A DNA stretch of 64,000 nt from Catellatospora sp. IY07-71 (GTDB lineage Bacteria; Actinomycetota; Actinomycetes; Mycobacteriales; Micromonosporaceae): positions 6,693,001 to 6,757,000 of the forward strand of contig NZ_AP023360.1 of the NCBI RefSeq assembly GCF_018326265.1, read 5' to 3'. The notes under the pieces were generated by a model, which was not told the DNA's origin, did not search any database, and saw only the letters and a list, made by a program, of their open reading frames with translations. How positions within the stretch are numbered: position 1 is the stretch's first letter; every line of letters begins with the position of its first letter. This document shows positions 54,473 through 63,594 of this stretch, one piece after another. Position numbers and translations under genes: made by a program.

Positions 54473-54955
54473 TCAGGCGCGAGCCATCTCCACCGAGAGC
54501 ACCCGGCGCAGGACGGCGACGACCACGTCGGGGGCGAACCGCGCTGCGGCCACCCGCTCGAGCCGGGCCACCACGGAGAACATCTGCGCCGGTCCGGCCG
54601 TACGCAGATGCGCCACCATCCAGGCGCTCAGGTCATCGAGGCTCTCGGGCAGCTCCAGCGCCTCCATCGGAGGCGGCGGGACCAGCCCGAGGTGAGTCAG
54701 GTTCGGCAGCGTCTGCTGCGCCGATGCGTACGCCCCGGGCGGCAGCCCGACCCGATAAGGGTGGACGCACACGGGAGTCCCCTCGGGGGTGGCGCGCCAG
54801 CCGAGCTTCGGGTTGAAGGCCAGCTCAGTCGCAGGGCGGGCGACCACGTCGAAGCCGCCCGGACCCAGCAGCTGCGCCGGGCAGATCGCGCAAGTCTCGT
54901 CGCACCAGCGCGCCAGCGGGGCTGCAGAGTCCACGTCGGCAGCATATCGGCGCAC
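54473..54955 (-). CDS. Hypothetical protein (Cys-containing N-terminus)
   Basis: The 160-residue product has CDETCAICPAQLLG near the N-terminus and a helical C-terminus. The N-terminal cysteines could bind a metal. GTG 54955 is used, without a convincing ribosome site; a GTG at 54934 is an alternative. No family is recognised. The convergent upstream neighbour ends 96 bases away. Confidence 0.5.
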   Translation of the reverse strand: MRRYAADVDSAAPLARWCDETCAICPAQLLGPGGFDVVARPATELAFNPKLGWRATPEGTPVCVHPYRVGLPPGAYASAQQTLPNLTHLGLVPPPPMEALELPESLDDLSAWMVAHLRTAGPAQMFSVVARLERVAAARFAPDVVVAVLRRVLSVEMARA

Positions 54956-55009
54956 AACTGCTGGTCGACGCCCGGCAGGCGTACCTGGATCCAGCGCATC
55001 GGGTGGACG

Positions 55010-55157
55010 ACGCCACGATCGTGGGATTGGGCGGCAGGTCGACGCGGCTGTTGATCCCGTTGACCAGGCCCCAGTTGCCGTCCCAGTTCAGCAGCCAGCC
55101 ACCGCCGCTCGCGCCCTTGTCAAAGTGCCTGGCCGACGCCTCACCCGGGGTTAGCAC
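55010..55157 (-). pseudogene. C-terminal fragment of a trypsin-like protease
   Basis: The minus strand reads GEASARHFDKGASGGGWLLN then WDGNWGLVNGINSRVDLPPN, the end of a chymotrypsin-fold protease with the nucleophile region G-A-S-G-G. The start, His and Asp motifs are absent and the frame degenerates on either side. It is a relic, not the 62238-63557 gene. Confidence 0.6.
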
Positions 55158-55285
55158 CCGACGAGATCGCCGATCACAGCCACGCGCTGAACTGGTTCAC
55201 CGCCGAGTACCGCGTGCTCCTTGCTGCGGTCGCCCACGCGGAACGTGCCCAGTTCGAAGGGCACGCCTGGCGGCTGGCACGGTAA
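55157..55285 (+). pseudogene. Fragment of a SARP/AfsR-type regulator
   Basis: The plus strand reads DHSHALNWFTAEYRVLLAAV then AHAERAQFEGHAWRLAR before a stop. This closely resembles the linker before the TPR region of large actinobacterial NB-ARC/TPR regulators (AxxWFxAExxVLLAAV). No start or other domain is nearby. Confidence 0.55.
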
Positions 55286-55386
55286 TCGAAGTCGTCGTCG
55301 TGTGCGCCGTTGTAGTCGGGGTCGTCGATGGGGTCGAAACGACCGCGAAGCCACGCTCGCTCCACGTCCCGTAGGGCCTCGGCCAC
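55286..55386 (-). pseudogene. Truncated start of an unknown gene
   Basis: From GTG 55386 the minus strand reads AEALRDVERAWLRGRFDPID and DPDYNGAHDDDFDYRASRQA, which looks like a normal gene start. It runs into unrelated sequence of the SARP fragment. I do not recognise the family. Confidence 0.3.
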
Positions 55387-55403
55387 ATCTTATGGTGCGC
55401 GGC

Positions 55404-55895
55404 TCAGCCGACGTGATCGCGGACTCGGAACACGGTTCCCGACCACCCTGTGTCGTGCACTCCGGCGTCGAGGGCGGCGCTGATCGCACGTTCCTCATAG
55501 TTGAAGTGGGACTCCATGATCGCCATGAGGCCGTCGAGTTCGCGGCCCACCGCGTCGAGCCCTGAGGCCGGTGACCGGGCCGCCTCATCCGCCAACTGCG
55601 TCACCCGCAGCAGGATCGTTCCGATCATCTCGTGGTCCTGGACTAGGTTGGCCACCGTCTTGGCGAGGTCGGGACGGGCGCGCAGCAGCTCGGCGAACAG
55701 GCCCTCGTCCTCGCCGGTGTGGTGCGTGGTGAGGGCGGCGCAGAACGCCAGGCAATGGGTGACGAGCACGTCGTCATCGAATCGGCGCCGGCCGAGATCA
55801 GCCTTTAGCGTCTCGACTTGGCGGCGTAGTTGCCGATGTGCCTGCTGGAGTTGCAGGCTGAATGCGACGGCGCGGTCGCTGTCGGGCGACGCCAC
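55404..55895 (-). CDS. Hemerythrin-like HHE protein
   Basis: The 163-residue four-helix protein has likely iron ligands His in LQQAHRQL, His-His in TTHHTGEDEGLF, His in VQDHEMIG and His in MESHFNYEER. These are the four-helix motifs of hemerythrin/HHE domains, which bind oxygen or sense O2/NO through a di-iron site. GTG 55895 is chosen because AAAGG lies 7 bases upstream and the ASPDSDRAVAF start is typical; a longer frame to 55949 is possible. It sits alone among pseudogenes. Confidence 0.8.
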   Translation of the reverse strand: MASPDSDRAVAFSLQLQQAHRQLRRQVETLKADLGRRRFDDDVLVTHCLAFCAALTTHHTGEDEGLFAELLRARPDLAKTVANLVQDHEMIGTILLRVTQLADEAARSPASGLDAVGRELDGLMAIMESHFNYEERAISAALDAGVHDTGWSGTVFRVRDHVG

Positions 55896-56272
55896 GGAGG
55901 TGCCTTTCGGTGCCGCACCTCCATGCCTGGCGCAGTCCGCCACCGGCACGCGATGCTGGGCCTATTCGATCATTGCCGCGCCGAAGCCGCAACCGGACCG
56001 GCGCGCGCCGCCTGACCATGATGCTCCATGCCTGCATCGACGCCACGTTGACGAAGCCGGTGGAGCTGCCCGTGACCCGCCGATGTTCCCGCACAGGAGC
56101 GATGGTGACGGGCTGGCTGATGACCATGATCAAGCCCGTCCCATGTCCGCCAACCACGCCCGTCAGGTCAAACCCGGTTCGACCGCCCAGGTGGTGTCCT
56201 CGGTGAAGGACGCCGGGGAGTCGAAGGGCTGGCCGCCCTTTCGCAACCGGTCCCGGGCGCACCCTCGCCCTT
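55896..56272. other. Non-coding or unrecognised stretch upstream of hemerythrin gene
   Basis: The region has open frames on both strands, such as minus-strand residues LIMVISQPVTIAPVREHRR, but no start, family or repeat could be supported. It probably holds a promoter and further gene relics. Confidence 0.3.
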
Positions 56273-56347
56273 GATCGTTCGACTTGCCTGGCACTCGGGC
56301 GTATCTTGGCCGCGCATTGGCCCATGTGCCAGGCAAGTCGAGCGATC
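56273..56347. repeat. 22-bp inverted repeat with 31-base loop
   Basis: Left arm 56273-56294 (GATCGTTCGACTTGCCTGGC...) and right arm 56326-56347 pair over 22 bases with one mismatch (GAACGATC/GAGCGATC). They flank a 31-base loop directly before the copA relic. It could be an old terminator or the end of a mobile element. Confidence 0.65.
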
Positions 56348-56364
56348 TCGGGTCAGGGGCGCGG

Positions 56365-56577
56365 CGCTGCGCAACGGCATCGCCTGCCCGTGTACCTCGG
56401 CCTGGCCACCCCGGCCGCGCTGCTGGTCGGCACCGGCCGCGGCGGCCAGCTCGGCATCCTGATCAAGGGTCCGGAGGCGCTGGAGTCCACCCGCCGGGTC
56501 GACACCGTGCTGCTCGACAAGTGTTCGTGGTCTCCAACAGCTGCGCCTGCGCGGCTTGGAAGCGTCACCACGCGTTG
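56365..56577 (+). pseudogene. Decayed copA fragment
   Basis: The strand reads GIACPC in one frame, then in the next frame [20 protein letters not shown] then [21 protein letters not shown]. It then jumps after LLDK to VFVVSNS, the very 3' end of copA, with the whole P-domain between missing. It matches copA at residues 398-445 and the last 20 residues of the intact gene at 6085-8343, with many substitutions, so it comes from a second copA-type gene. A frameshift after the CPC motif and a large internal deletion show it is dead. Confidence 0.8.
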
Positions 56578-56676
56578 ACACGTCCGGCCACGCACGGCGC
56601 AGGTGCGGGGCCTGACGTGTCGGCGTCCGTCAGAATCGGCGAGAACATGGTCCGATCCGCAGCAGAGTGAGGACTC

Positions 56677-58518
56677 GTGCAGAGCAGTCCAGATCCCGCC
56701 CTCCAGATGTATGACCTCGCCTGCGAGCTGCACCTGAAGTTCAACCAGGGCGGGAACCCCGCCGACCTGGACCAGGCGATCGAGTGGGCGCAGCGGGCGG
56801 CCGAGGTCGCTGGTGAGGCGCATCCGGAGTGGCCGATGTGCCTGGCCAATCTCGGAAACCTGCTCCGGATCAGGTTCGACCTGCTGGGCGGCCTCACCGA
56901 TCTCCAAGACGCACTGCGCCTCGGGACCGAGGCCGTGCGTCTCGCCCGACCGAGCGACCCGATGCGGCCTCTATACCTGGATTTCCTCAGCACCGCGCTA
57001 CTGAGCCACTTCGAGCGGACCGGCGACGGTTCGGGCCTGGACCGGGCAGTAGACCTCGCCCGTGAAGCCGTGCACATCGTCCCGACGGACCACCAGTGGG
57101 CCGCAGGTTTCTGGTCGAGCCTCGGGCTGGTTCTCCGGTCTCGTCATCGCCATCGTGGTCATCGCCCAGACCTCGATGAAGCCGTCCTCGCGGGCAGGAA
57201 GGCCGTCAAGCTTCCCGCCGAGGCAAGGACCGCCTCGACTGCGTGCCAGAATCTGAGCCTGGCGCTGCTCGACCGCTTCGCGATCACCGGAGATTCTGCC
57301 GACCTCGACGACGCCATCGCGTACGCCGAAGCAGCGGTCGGTCTGGCCGGCCCCGACCTGCTCACCAGTCAGGCGCACCTCGCGTCCGCACTGGAGCCGC
57401 GATACCGGGCACGCAGCGACCGGCGTGACCTGGACCGCTCCATAGACCTGCTGCGCACGGTGGTGACGGCATATCCCGCAGGACAGGCCGCACGAGCCGT
57501 CCATCTGTCGAATCTCGCCGTGGCTCTGTCGAACCGATACCGCTCGACGAATGAACTCGCCGACCTGGACGAAATGATCGACCTGCTGCAACAGGCAGTC
57601 GACCTGACCGCCGACGACGATCCCGGCCGCGCCGCCTCGCTGAACAATCTGATCCAGGCATATGGAAGTAGATTCGACGCACGTCCCACACCGGCGGATC
57701 TACATATGATGATCACGTTGTCGCAGGAGGTGCTCGCGTCGACACCGCCCGGGCATCCGCAGCGTGCCGCGCGGCTCCAGACGATCGGCAACATGCAGCA
57801 GAGACGTTACGTGATGACGCGCGATGTCGACGCACTCGACCAGGCCGTCCGCGTGCACGCGGAGGCGCTCAAGGTGTGCCCCGATCCGCATCCCGACCGT
57901 GCCGGGCACCTGTCCGACCTCGGCACCGTACTCACCCTGCAGGGCGAGGCGAACCGCGAAGCCGCCATGCTCGCCCTGGCTGTCGCGCTCCACGACGACG
58001 CCGTGCGGTTGACGACACCCGACGACCTGTACCGAGCTGGGCGGCTGCACAATCTGGGCAACGCGTTGAGCACCCACCACAAGCTGACCGCGGACCGGCG
58101 GTCGGCTGAACGCGCGGTCGACGCCTACAGCGGCGCGGCCGCGACAGTGACCGGTCCGCCGTGGCTGCGTACAGACGCCGCCATCTACTGGGGCGAGCAG
58201 GCTGCCCACATCGGGGACTGGGTCCAGGCCGCTGCCGGATACCGTGCCGCCGTGCTGCTGCTTCCCCTGCTCACGTGGCGCGGTCTGGGCCAGGGCACAC
58301 GGGAACTCCAGCTGGAGCGGCGCCCAGGGCTGGCCGGCGACGCCGCGTCCAGCAGCATCGCGGCCGATCTACTCGACGACGCCGTCCCCCTGCTGGAGGG
58401 CGGGCGGGGCGTGCTGTGGACGCAGCTGCTGGACACCCGCTCCGACACGACGAAGCTGCGCAGCGTACGCCCCGACATCGCGGCACGCCTGGACCAGATC
58501 CGGGCCGAACTCGGCTGA
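56677..58518 (+). CDS. TPR protein of the pre-CHAT type, without CHAT domain (1)
   Basis: The 613-residue protein is built of tandem TPR-like helical pairs of about 45-50 residues with the signature LDxAIxxxRxAVxLxPxDHPxRAxxLxNLGxxLxxRxxxTG. It ends with EGGRGVLWTQLLDTRSDTTKL and RPDIAARLDQIRAELG. In many actinobacterial proteins exactly this ending precedes a CHAT (caspase-like) protease domain; here the protein stops. ATG or GTG choice: GTG at 56677 with no strong site. Its function is unknown; a role as a scaffold in a conflict or signalling system is inferred from relatives. Confidence 0.8.
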   Translation: MQSSPDPALQMYDLACELHLKFNQGGNPADLDQAIEWAQRAAEVAGEAHPEWPMCLANLGNLLRIRFDLLGGLTDLQDALRLGTEAVRLARPSDPMRPLYLDFLSTALLSHFERTGDGSGLDRAVDLAREAVHIVPTDHQWAAGFWSSLGLVLRSRHRHRGHRPDLDEAVLAGRKAVKLPAEARTASTACQNLSLALLDRFAITGDSADLDDAIAYAEAAVGLAGPDLLTSQAHLASALEPRYRARSDRRDLDRSIDLLRTVVTAYPAGQAARAVHLSNLAVALSNRYRSTNELADLDEMIDLLQQAVDLTADDDPGRAASLNNLIQAYGSRFDARPTPADLHMMITLSQEVLASTPPGHPQRAARLQTIGNMQQRRYVMTRDVDALDQAVRVHAEALKVCPDPHPDRAGHLSDLGTVLTLQGEANREAAMLALAVALHDDAVRLTTPDDLYRAGRLHNLGNALSTHHKLTADRRSAERAVDAYSGAAATVTGPPWLRTDAAIYWGEQAAHIGDWVQAAAGYRAAVLLLPLLTWRGLGQGTRELQLERRPGLAGDAASSSIAADLLDDAVPLLEGGRGVLWTQLLDTRSDTTKLRSVRPDIAARLDQIRAELG

Positions 58519-58559
58519 CGCAGCGGCCAGCACGAGCGCGTCGCGGGCCGGACCCCGGC

Positions 58560-59846
58560 TCAGGAACTGTCTTCGGCCGGGTCCGGCCGTTCGCCGAGCG
58601 TCTGCTCGTGGAAGGCGAGCGCCTCGGCCTCCCGGCCCGCCTTCGCCAGCGCCACCACGTGCCTGGCCTTCGCCTGCAGCAGGTACGGCAGGTAGCGGCC
58701 CCGGTCGCGGGCGGCAAGTACCTGCCAGGTCTCGACAGCCGAGGCGGAGAAGTCAGTCGCCTCCGGTGCCCGGCCTACCAGCAGCAGCCACTCGACATGG
58801 TTGTCCAGCGTCCTGGCGAGGTTGGGCAGGAAGTCCCCTCGATCGTCGGCGGCGAACTCGCGCAGCAGGTCGATGACATAGCCGGAGAACAGCAGCGCAT
58901 CGGACGGCTGCTGCGCGCCCTTCCACCGGGTCGCCTCGCGCAGCGCCATCTGGGCCAGGTCCCGCACGCTGCGGTGACGCTCGGCGGGGGCCAGGCCCCG
59001 GCACAGCTCTGCGGCGTGCCGGGCGACGCGCAGCGCCTCGCCGTACTGCCGCGTCTGCGACAGCGCGAACACCTGGTTCATCAGCGACCTGATCAGCTCG
59101 GACAGGAACGTGCCGGGGTCGGCGTCGGCCAGCGTGCGCCGCAGCTCCACCGCGCGTCGGCACACTTCCAGTGCCTGCGCCGGTTCCCTGAGCTCCAGCA
59201 GCGCGACGACCTGCTGGTCCAGGGCCCGGCCCAGGTTGGGCAGGTGCGCGGGCTCCTCGCTCGCGAGCTGCGCCCACAGCTCCACGGACTCGGTGGCGAA
59301 CCTGCCGGCGTCGGCCCAGCGTTTCGCCTGTGCGAGCGCCAGGACGTACACGATCAGGGCTGCGGCAAGATCGGACCGCCACGCGCCGGCGTCGGCCGCG
59401 TCGAGTTCGCGCCACAGCTCGACGCTCTGCTCGGCGAGGCTGACGGCGTCCGCGGCCGGCTGCCGCCCGCCCGCGAGCAGTGCGTGCCTGCGGACTGCGG
59501 CGCCGAGCTGCGGCCGGTACGCCGCCGGGTTGTCGCGGGCGAGCTGCCGCCACAGGGACAGCGCCAGCTCGGACATGTCGTATGCCTCGGCGGGCAGCCC
59601 GGCGGACGCCAGGTGCAGCGCGTGATCGTCGAGCGAGCCGACGAGCTGCGGGAGGAAGCTGGAGCGGGTGCCGTCGCCGATCTCCCACCACAGATCGACG
59701 GCCGCGCGGTAGGCGTCGAGCGCCTCGGCCCAGCGTCCCTGTGCGGCCAGCTCCTGCGCACGGCCTGCAGTGGACCTCGCCAGATCCACCGAGGCCGGTG
59801 GCCCATGGCCGGCCGGGCCGGTCGCGTCGAGGTCTTCGCCGTGCAT
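58560..59846 (-). CDS. TPR/helical-repeat protein (2)
   Basis: The 428-residue protein is helical throughout, with repeats of about 50 residues (AEALDAYRAAVDLWWEIGDG; LAEQSVELWRELDAADAGAW; FATESVELWAQLASEEP), a TPR-like family separate from its neighbours. It has no ending like the CHAT-linked type. ATG 59846 has GAGGTGG immediately upstream. It converges on gene 56677 and lies beside gene 59949 on the same strand. No catalytic domain is present. Confidence 0.75.
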   Translation of the reverse strand: MHGEDLDATGPAGHGPPASVDLARSTAGRAQELAAQGRWAEALDAYRAAVDLWWEIGDGTRSSFLPQLVGSLDDHALHLASAGLPAEAYDMSELALSLWRQLARDNPAAYRPQLGAAVRRHALLAGGRQPAADAVSLAEQSVELWRELDAADAGAWRSDLAAALIVYVLALAQAKRWADAGRFATESVELWAQLASEEPAHLPNLGRALDQQVVALLELREPAQALEVCRRAVELRRTLADADPGTFLSELIRSLMNQVFALSQTRQYGEALRVARHAAELCRGLAPAERHRSVRDLAQMALREATRWKGAQQPSDALLFSGYVIDLLREFAADDRGDFLPNLARTLDNHVEWLLLVGRAPEATDFSASAVETWQVLAARDRGRYLPYLLQAKARHVVALAKAGREAEALAFHEQTLGERPDPAEDSS

Positions 59847-59948
59847 GACCCACCTCATCCCCGCCGACCGCCGCGGATCAGGCCGAGGCGGCTGCCTGCG
59901 AAGCACGAACGAACGTGTCCAAAGTAGCCGCTCGGTGTCGCCATGTCG

Positions 59949-61475
59949 TCAGCCGTCCGGGGCGCCGTCCAGGCCGGTCCGGCATTCACGCAGCCGACGG
60001 GCCAGCTCGGGGGCGGCCGACGCCAGCCGGGTCAGGTCCGTCCGGGTGTCGAGCAGCTGCGACCACAGCACCGCCCGGCCCTGTTCCAGGAACCGTACGG
60101 TCTGCGCCAGATCCCCGTTGCCGACGGCGGCCGACGCGGCCTCGGTAGCCAGGGAGCCGGCTTCGTCCCGTACCAGCCGCAGCTGGTCGTCGCGGCTGAT
60201 GCCCCGCCAGGTCAGCAGGTCGAGCACCCCGATCGAGGCCTCGTAGAGGCCCGCCGCCGCGGCCGGACCGTGGGCGCGGGCCGCGGCGGTGGCGGCGTGC
60301 CGGGCCGTCCTCAGCCTGGTCGAGGCCGGAGCCTGCGCCATCCGCGCGGCCCGTGTCCACGCGTCCAGCGCCTCGTCCAGGTCCCGCATGTCGCCGGTCA
60401 CCTCGAAGCGGAGGATCAGCGCGCTGCCGAGCTGCCACAGGTAGACCGCGGTGTACGGATGCCCGGCCGTCACTCCCCTGGCCGCCTGCCTGGTCAGCAG
60501 GATCGCCTCGTCGAGGTCGGCCGGGTCGTCCGACCCCTCGCACCGGATGCGCAGGGCGGTGCCGAGGCTGCTGAGCGCGTTCGCATGGTCGGGATGCCCA
60601 GGCCGGGACATGCCGAGAGCCTGCCGGGACGCCTGGATGGCCTCGTCGAGATCGCCGGGCCGGTCCGGGATCCGCTCGAACCGGCCGCGCAATGCGAGGC
60701 CCAGGTTGTTGAGCAGCTTGGGCCGGTCGGGATGGGCGCCCGGGGCCAGCTCGACGGCGCGGCGCCCGGCCGCCACGGCCGCATCCATGTCCGCCCCGTC
60801 TCCGGTGAGCCAGAACCGCAGCCGCAGTGACTTGCACAGGGTGTTGAGCATCCGGGGCAGTTCGGGGTGGTCCGCCGGGGCGACCGCGACCGCTTCCCGG
60901 CCGACCGTCACCGCCTCGTCGATGTCGGCGGTGCTGCCGGCCAGCTCGTACCGGCTCTGCAGCACCAGCCCCAGGTTCGACAGCAGGGTCGACGGGTCCT
61001 GGCCCGCAGCCCTCGCCATACGGACGGCTTCTCGTCCGGCGGCGACCGCGTCGTGCAGGTCGTCGGCGGTGCCCCGCCGGTCGAACCGCTCGCTGAGCGC
61101 CGCGGCGAGGTTGCCGAGCAGCAATGCCCGCTCAGGCAGGCCGGCCGGTGCCAGCCGCGCCGCGTCGCGCAGGTGGCCGACCGCCTCGTCCAGGTCGGCC
61201 GCCACACCGGTGCGCCTGAACCGCAGCAGCACCGCCGAGCCCAGATTGCTCAGCAGCTTCGCTTGCAGGGAGGGGTCGGCGGCCGCACCCTGCCGCGCCA
61301 CGGTCAGCAACTCGATCGCCCGGTGCAGCGCGTCGGCGTCACCGGACTGGACCACTCGCAGCAGCAGTAACCCGGCCGCATGCATGAGCTCCTCAGGCGA
61401 CGCCATTCCCCCAGCATTCCACTGCGGATGGATGTCCGGGATCGACCGTTCCAGCAGGTTCCACGCCGAGGTCAC
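59949..61475 (-). CDS. TPR protein of the pre-CHAT type, without CHAT domain (3)
   Basis: The 508-residue protein is homologous to gene 56677, with the same repeat signature (LDEAIxASRQALGMSRPGHPDHANALSSLGTAL). It ends with RFLEQGRAVLWSQLLDTRTD and APELARRLRECRTGL, again where a CHAT domain would begin. GTG 61475 overlaps the stop of the preceding beta-lactamase-type frame (GTGA at 61472-61475), and the extra N-terminus reads well as protein; ATG 61406 is an alternative. Either start leaves no CHAT domain. It is a likely partner or paralogue of gene 56677. Confidence 0.78.
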   Translation of the reverse strand: MTSAWNLLERSIPDIHPQWNAGGMASPEELMHAAGLLLLRVVQSGDADALHRAIELLTVARQGAAADPSLQAKLLSNLGSAVLLRFRRTGVAADLDEAVGHLRDAARLAPAGLPERALLLGNLAAALSERFDRRGTADDLHDAVAAGREAVRMARAAGQDPSTLLSNLGLVLQSRYELAGSTADIDEAVTVGREAVAVAPADHPELPRMLNTLCKSLRLRFWLTGDGADMDAAVAAGRRAVELAPGAHPDRPKLLNNLGLALRGRFERIPDRPGDLDEAIQASRQALGMSRPGHPDHANALSSLGTALRIRCEGSDDPADLDEAILLTRQAARGVTAGHPYTAVYLWQLGSALILRFEVTGDMRDLDEALDAWTRAARMAQAPASTRLRTARHAATAAARAHGPAAAAGLYEASIGVLDLLTWRGISRDDQLRLVRDEAGSLATEAASAAVGNGDLAQTVRFLEQGRAVLWSQLLDTRTDLTRLASAAPELARRLRECRTGLDGAPDG

Positions 61476-62094
61476 CGAGTGCTGTTCGCCGTGAGCCCGC
61501 CGGACGCGGCGGTGACCAGCGGTGCCAGCTCGTCCAGCGCGGGCCGGGACAGGACTTCCTGCCAGCTGCCGCGATCGCCGGTGGTGACGACGGTCAGCGC
61601 GGCGTCCGGCGCGACGAACACGCACTGCCCCGCCCAGCCCACGGCGATGTCGACGGGCACGCCGACCTCGTAGCCGAGCCACCGCAGACAGCCGTAGCCG
61701 CGCTGCAGGGGCGCCCCGGCCGGTGTGTGGGCGGTCCACGCCGGCTCCCGGTAGCCGCGGGGCACGGCGTGGCCGGTACGCCACGCCTCGCCGAAGCGCA
61801 GCAGAGCACGCGGCGACAGCCGGGCGCCGCCGAACCCGTACGGGACGCCTTCCGGATCGGCGGGCCAGATCACGTCGGCGCAGCCCGCGCACGGCAGCGC
61901 CCGGTCGCGGGCGTACGCGTCGAGTCCGCCGGTGACCTCGTGCGGCGCCACGGCCAGCAGGTGCATCGCGTGCAGGTCGTAGGCCGCAACCTGTACCCCG
62001 TGGTGGGCGACGAGCAGGCTGCTGGTGTGGGTGAGCGCGGGCTCGGTGCGGCATCGGCGGCGAGCAGCTCGGTGGATTCGACCAGGTCGGACAT
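61472..62094 (-). pseudogene. Beta-lactamase-family serine hydrolase, frame-shifted and deleted
   Basis: The N-terminus from ATG 62094 (MSDLVESTELLAADAA) breaks after about 17 residues and continues in another frame as LTHTSSLLVAHHGVQVAAYD. The region that should contain the catalytic SxxK is lost, and the sequence resumes at HEVTGGLDAYARDRALPCAG through PYGFGGARLSPRALLRFGEA and VGWAGQCVFVAPDAALTVVT to the stop. The C-terminal half is intact and ends in the GTGA overlap with gene 59949. It is a decayed class-C-like hydrolase. Confidence 0.7.
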
Positions 62095-62237
62095 TCCCGG
62101 TGTCTCCGCCGGCGCGGGCCGGCAGCGCAAGGTGTCTGTGCCACGCGGCACGGCTCAAGACCGTGTCCACAACACAGCGCCGGGAGCAGGATGGTCCTGT
62201 GCCGCCAGCATTATCGACGGCACAGGACGCCCAGTGA

Positions 62238-63557
62238 TCAGGACGTGATGGTCGGAAGGAATCCGGGCCATACAGCCGGGGCGGAACCCCAGTACGTGAA
62301 TATGAAGCCCGCGGTGCAGTTGCCCACTGCTGTGCCTGCGCTTCCCGTGAGACTCCCCAGGATACTGACCCCCGCCCCGAACGGCTGGTAGATCGGAGCA
62401 CCCGAGTCGCCAGGACATGCCGTACCCGTGCCGCTGGTCCGCAGCGCCTCCCATACCAGTGCACGGCCGAACCGAGTGACGCCGCCCTGGGAGACGGAGA
62501 AGACCCTGGTGACCTGGCCGGAACCGACGGTGTACCCACAACTGCCCACAGTCGTGGCGCCGGAGTGGCACACGTTGGTTCCAGCGATGTTCCTCGACGC
62601 GCCGGGGAAGGACACGATGTCCGCGACGGACGTGGTGTCGCCCGCCACATACAGCTTCGGGCTTGCCTGCGTGGTGATCAGCGCCATGTCGAGGCCTGCG
62701 GGGTTGGACTGCGCGTCAGCCACCGATGCGAAGGTGGTCAACCCGGTACGCCATACTGTGCCGAACGGCTGTCGATCGCAGCCGCCGACTGTCTGACAAT
62801 TGTCCTCACCCTGAAGGGCTCCATTGGTGACGGCAGTGCGAAGCTCGGCGAACCCGAGTGCTGCGCAGTGGCCCGCCGTCACCATGACCCCTGTCAAGCG
62901 GTAGGTCGCGGGATACCCGGAGGTACAGGCGTTGGCGGCTCCGCCGCCCGGCGCGCGCAAGAGGATCCTGGCACCGCCATAGTGAGGCGCGGGATCATTG
63001 TATCGGGTCGCATAGATCCGTCCGATCGGCTCCTGGCGGACCGCGACCGCGTCTCCGAAACGCACGCGCAGCGCCCTACGCGCATCCCCGGTCAGCACGT
63101 CCAGAGACACCACGACCTTGTTCAGGCGGTAGTCCAACCGCGTGGCGACAACACCGAGATTCTCGCTGGCGGAGAACTGCCAGACCTCGTCGCGCTCGAT
63201 GCGAGCCAGTTCCGCTGCGCTATACCGGACCTGCTCGAACAGCGCGGATCGCGCTACGTTCGCAGTTGAGGCCAGGGCCGCCTGCTGGACAATTCGTTTC
63301 GCGCTGTCGGCCCGCCGGCCACCTACCACGTAAATGGTGAGCCTGCCTGAAGCGGCATCGACCGAGTAGCCCCCATGGTCGTGAGTGTCGACGCCCGCCA
63401 GCACCTCGTCGCCCGCGGTGAACGACTCCGGGAACGGCGCTACCCGAGCCGGATCGGCCAGCGGCGCCAGTTGCTCGTCAGCCGCGGACGCCGGGGCGGC
63501 CAGACTGATCGTCAACAGCGCGACGACACCCACAATTCCTACCAATCGATGATTCAC
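62238..63557 (-). CDS. Secreted trypsin-like serine protease (S1)
   Basis: The 439-residue protease has a signal peptide (residues 1-25, LLTISLAAPASA). A prodomain of about 170 residues follows, then a chymotrypsin-fold catalytic domain. It shows the triad His230 (VTAGHCAA), Asp290 (GLDMALI) and Ser385 (CPGDSGAPI), and paired cysteines. The architecture resembles streptogrisin-type extracellular proteases that mature by prodomain cleavage. The ATG at 63557 follows 38 bases after a small upstream frame (63595-63696). It should degrade external protein. Confidence 0.9.
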   Translation of the reverse strand: MNHRLVGIVGVVALLTISLAAPASAADEQLAPLADPARVAPFPESFTAGDEVLAGVDTHDHGGYSVDAASGRLTIYVVGGRRADSAKRIVQQAALASTANVARSALFEQVRYSAAELARIERDEVWQFSASENLGVVATRLDYRLNKVVVSLDVLTGDARRALRVRFGDAVAVRQEPIGRIYATRYNDPAPHYGGARILLRAPGGGAANACTSGYPATYRLTGVMVTAGHCAALGFAELRTAVTNGALQGEDNCQTVGGCDRQPFGTVWRTGLTTFASVADAQSNPAGLDMALITTQASPKLYVAGDTTSVADIVSFPGASRNIAGTNVCHSGATTVGSCGYTVGSGQVTRVFSVSQGGVTRFGRALVWEALRTSGTGTACPGDSGAPIYQPFGAGVSILGSLTGSAGTAVGNCTAGFIFTYWGSAPAVWPGFLPTITS

Positions 63558-63594
63558 ATTGTCACCTCTCGTCGGGGAATGACGATCGATGACC

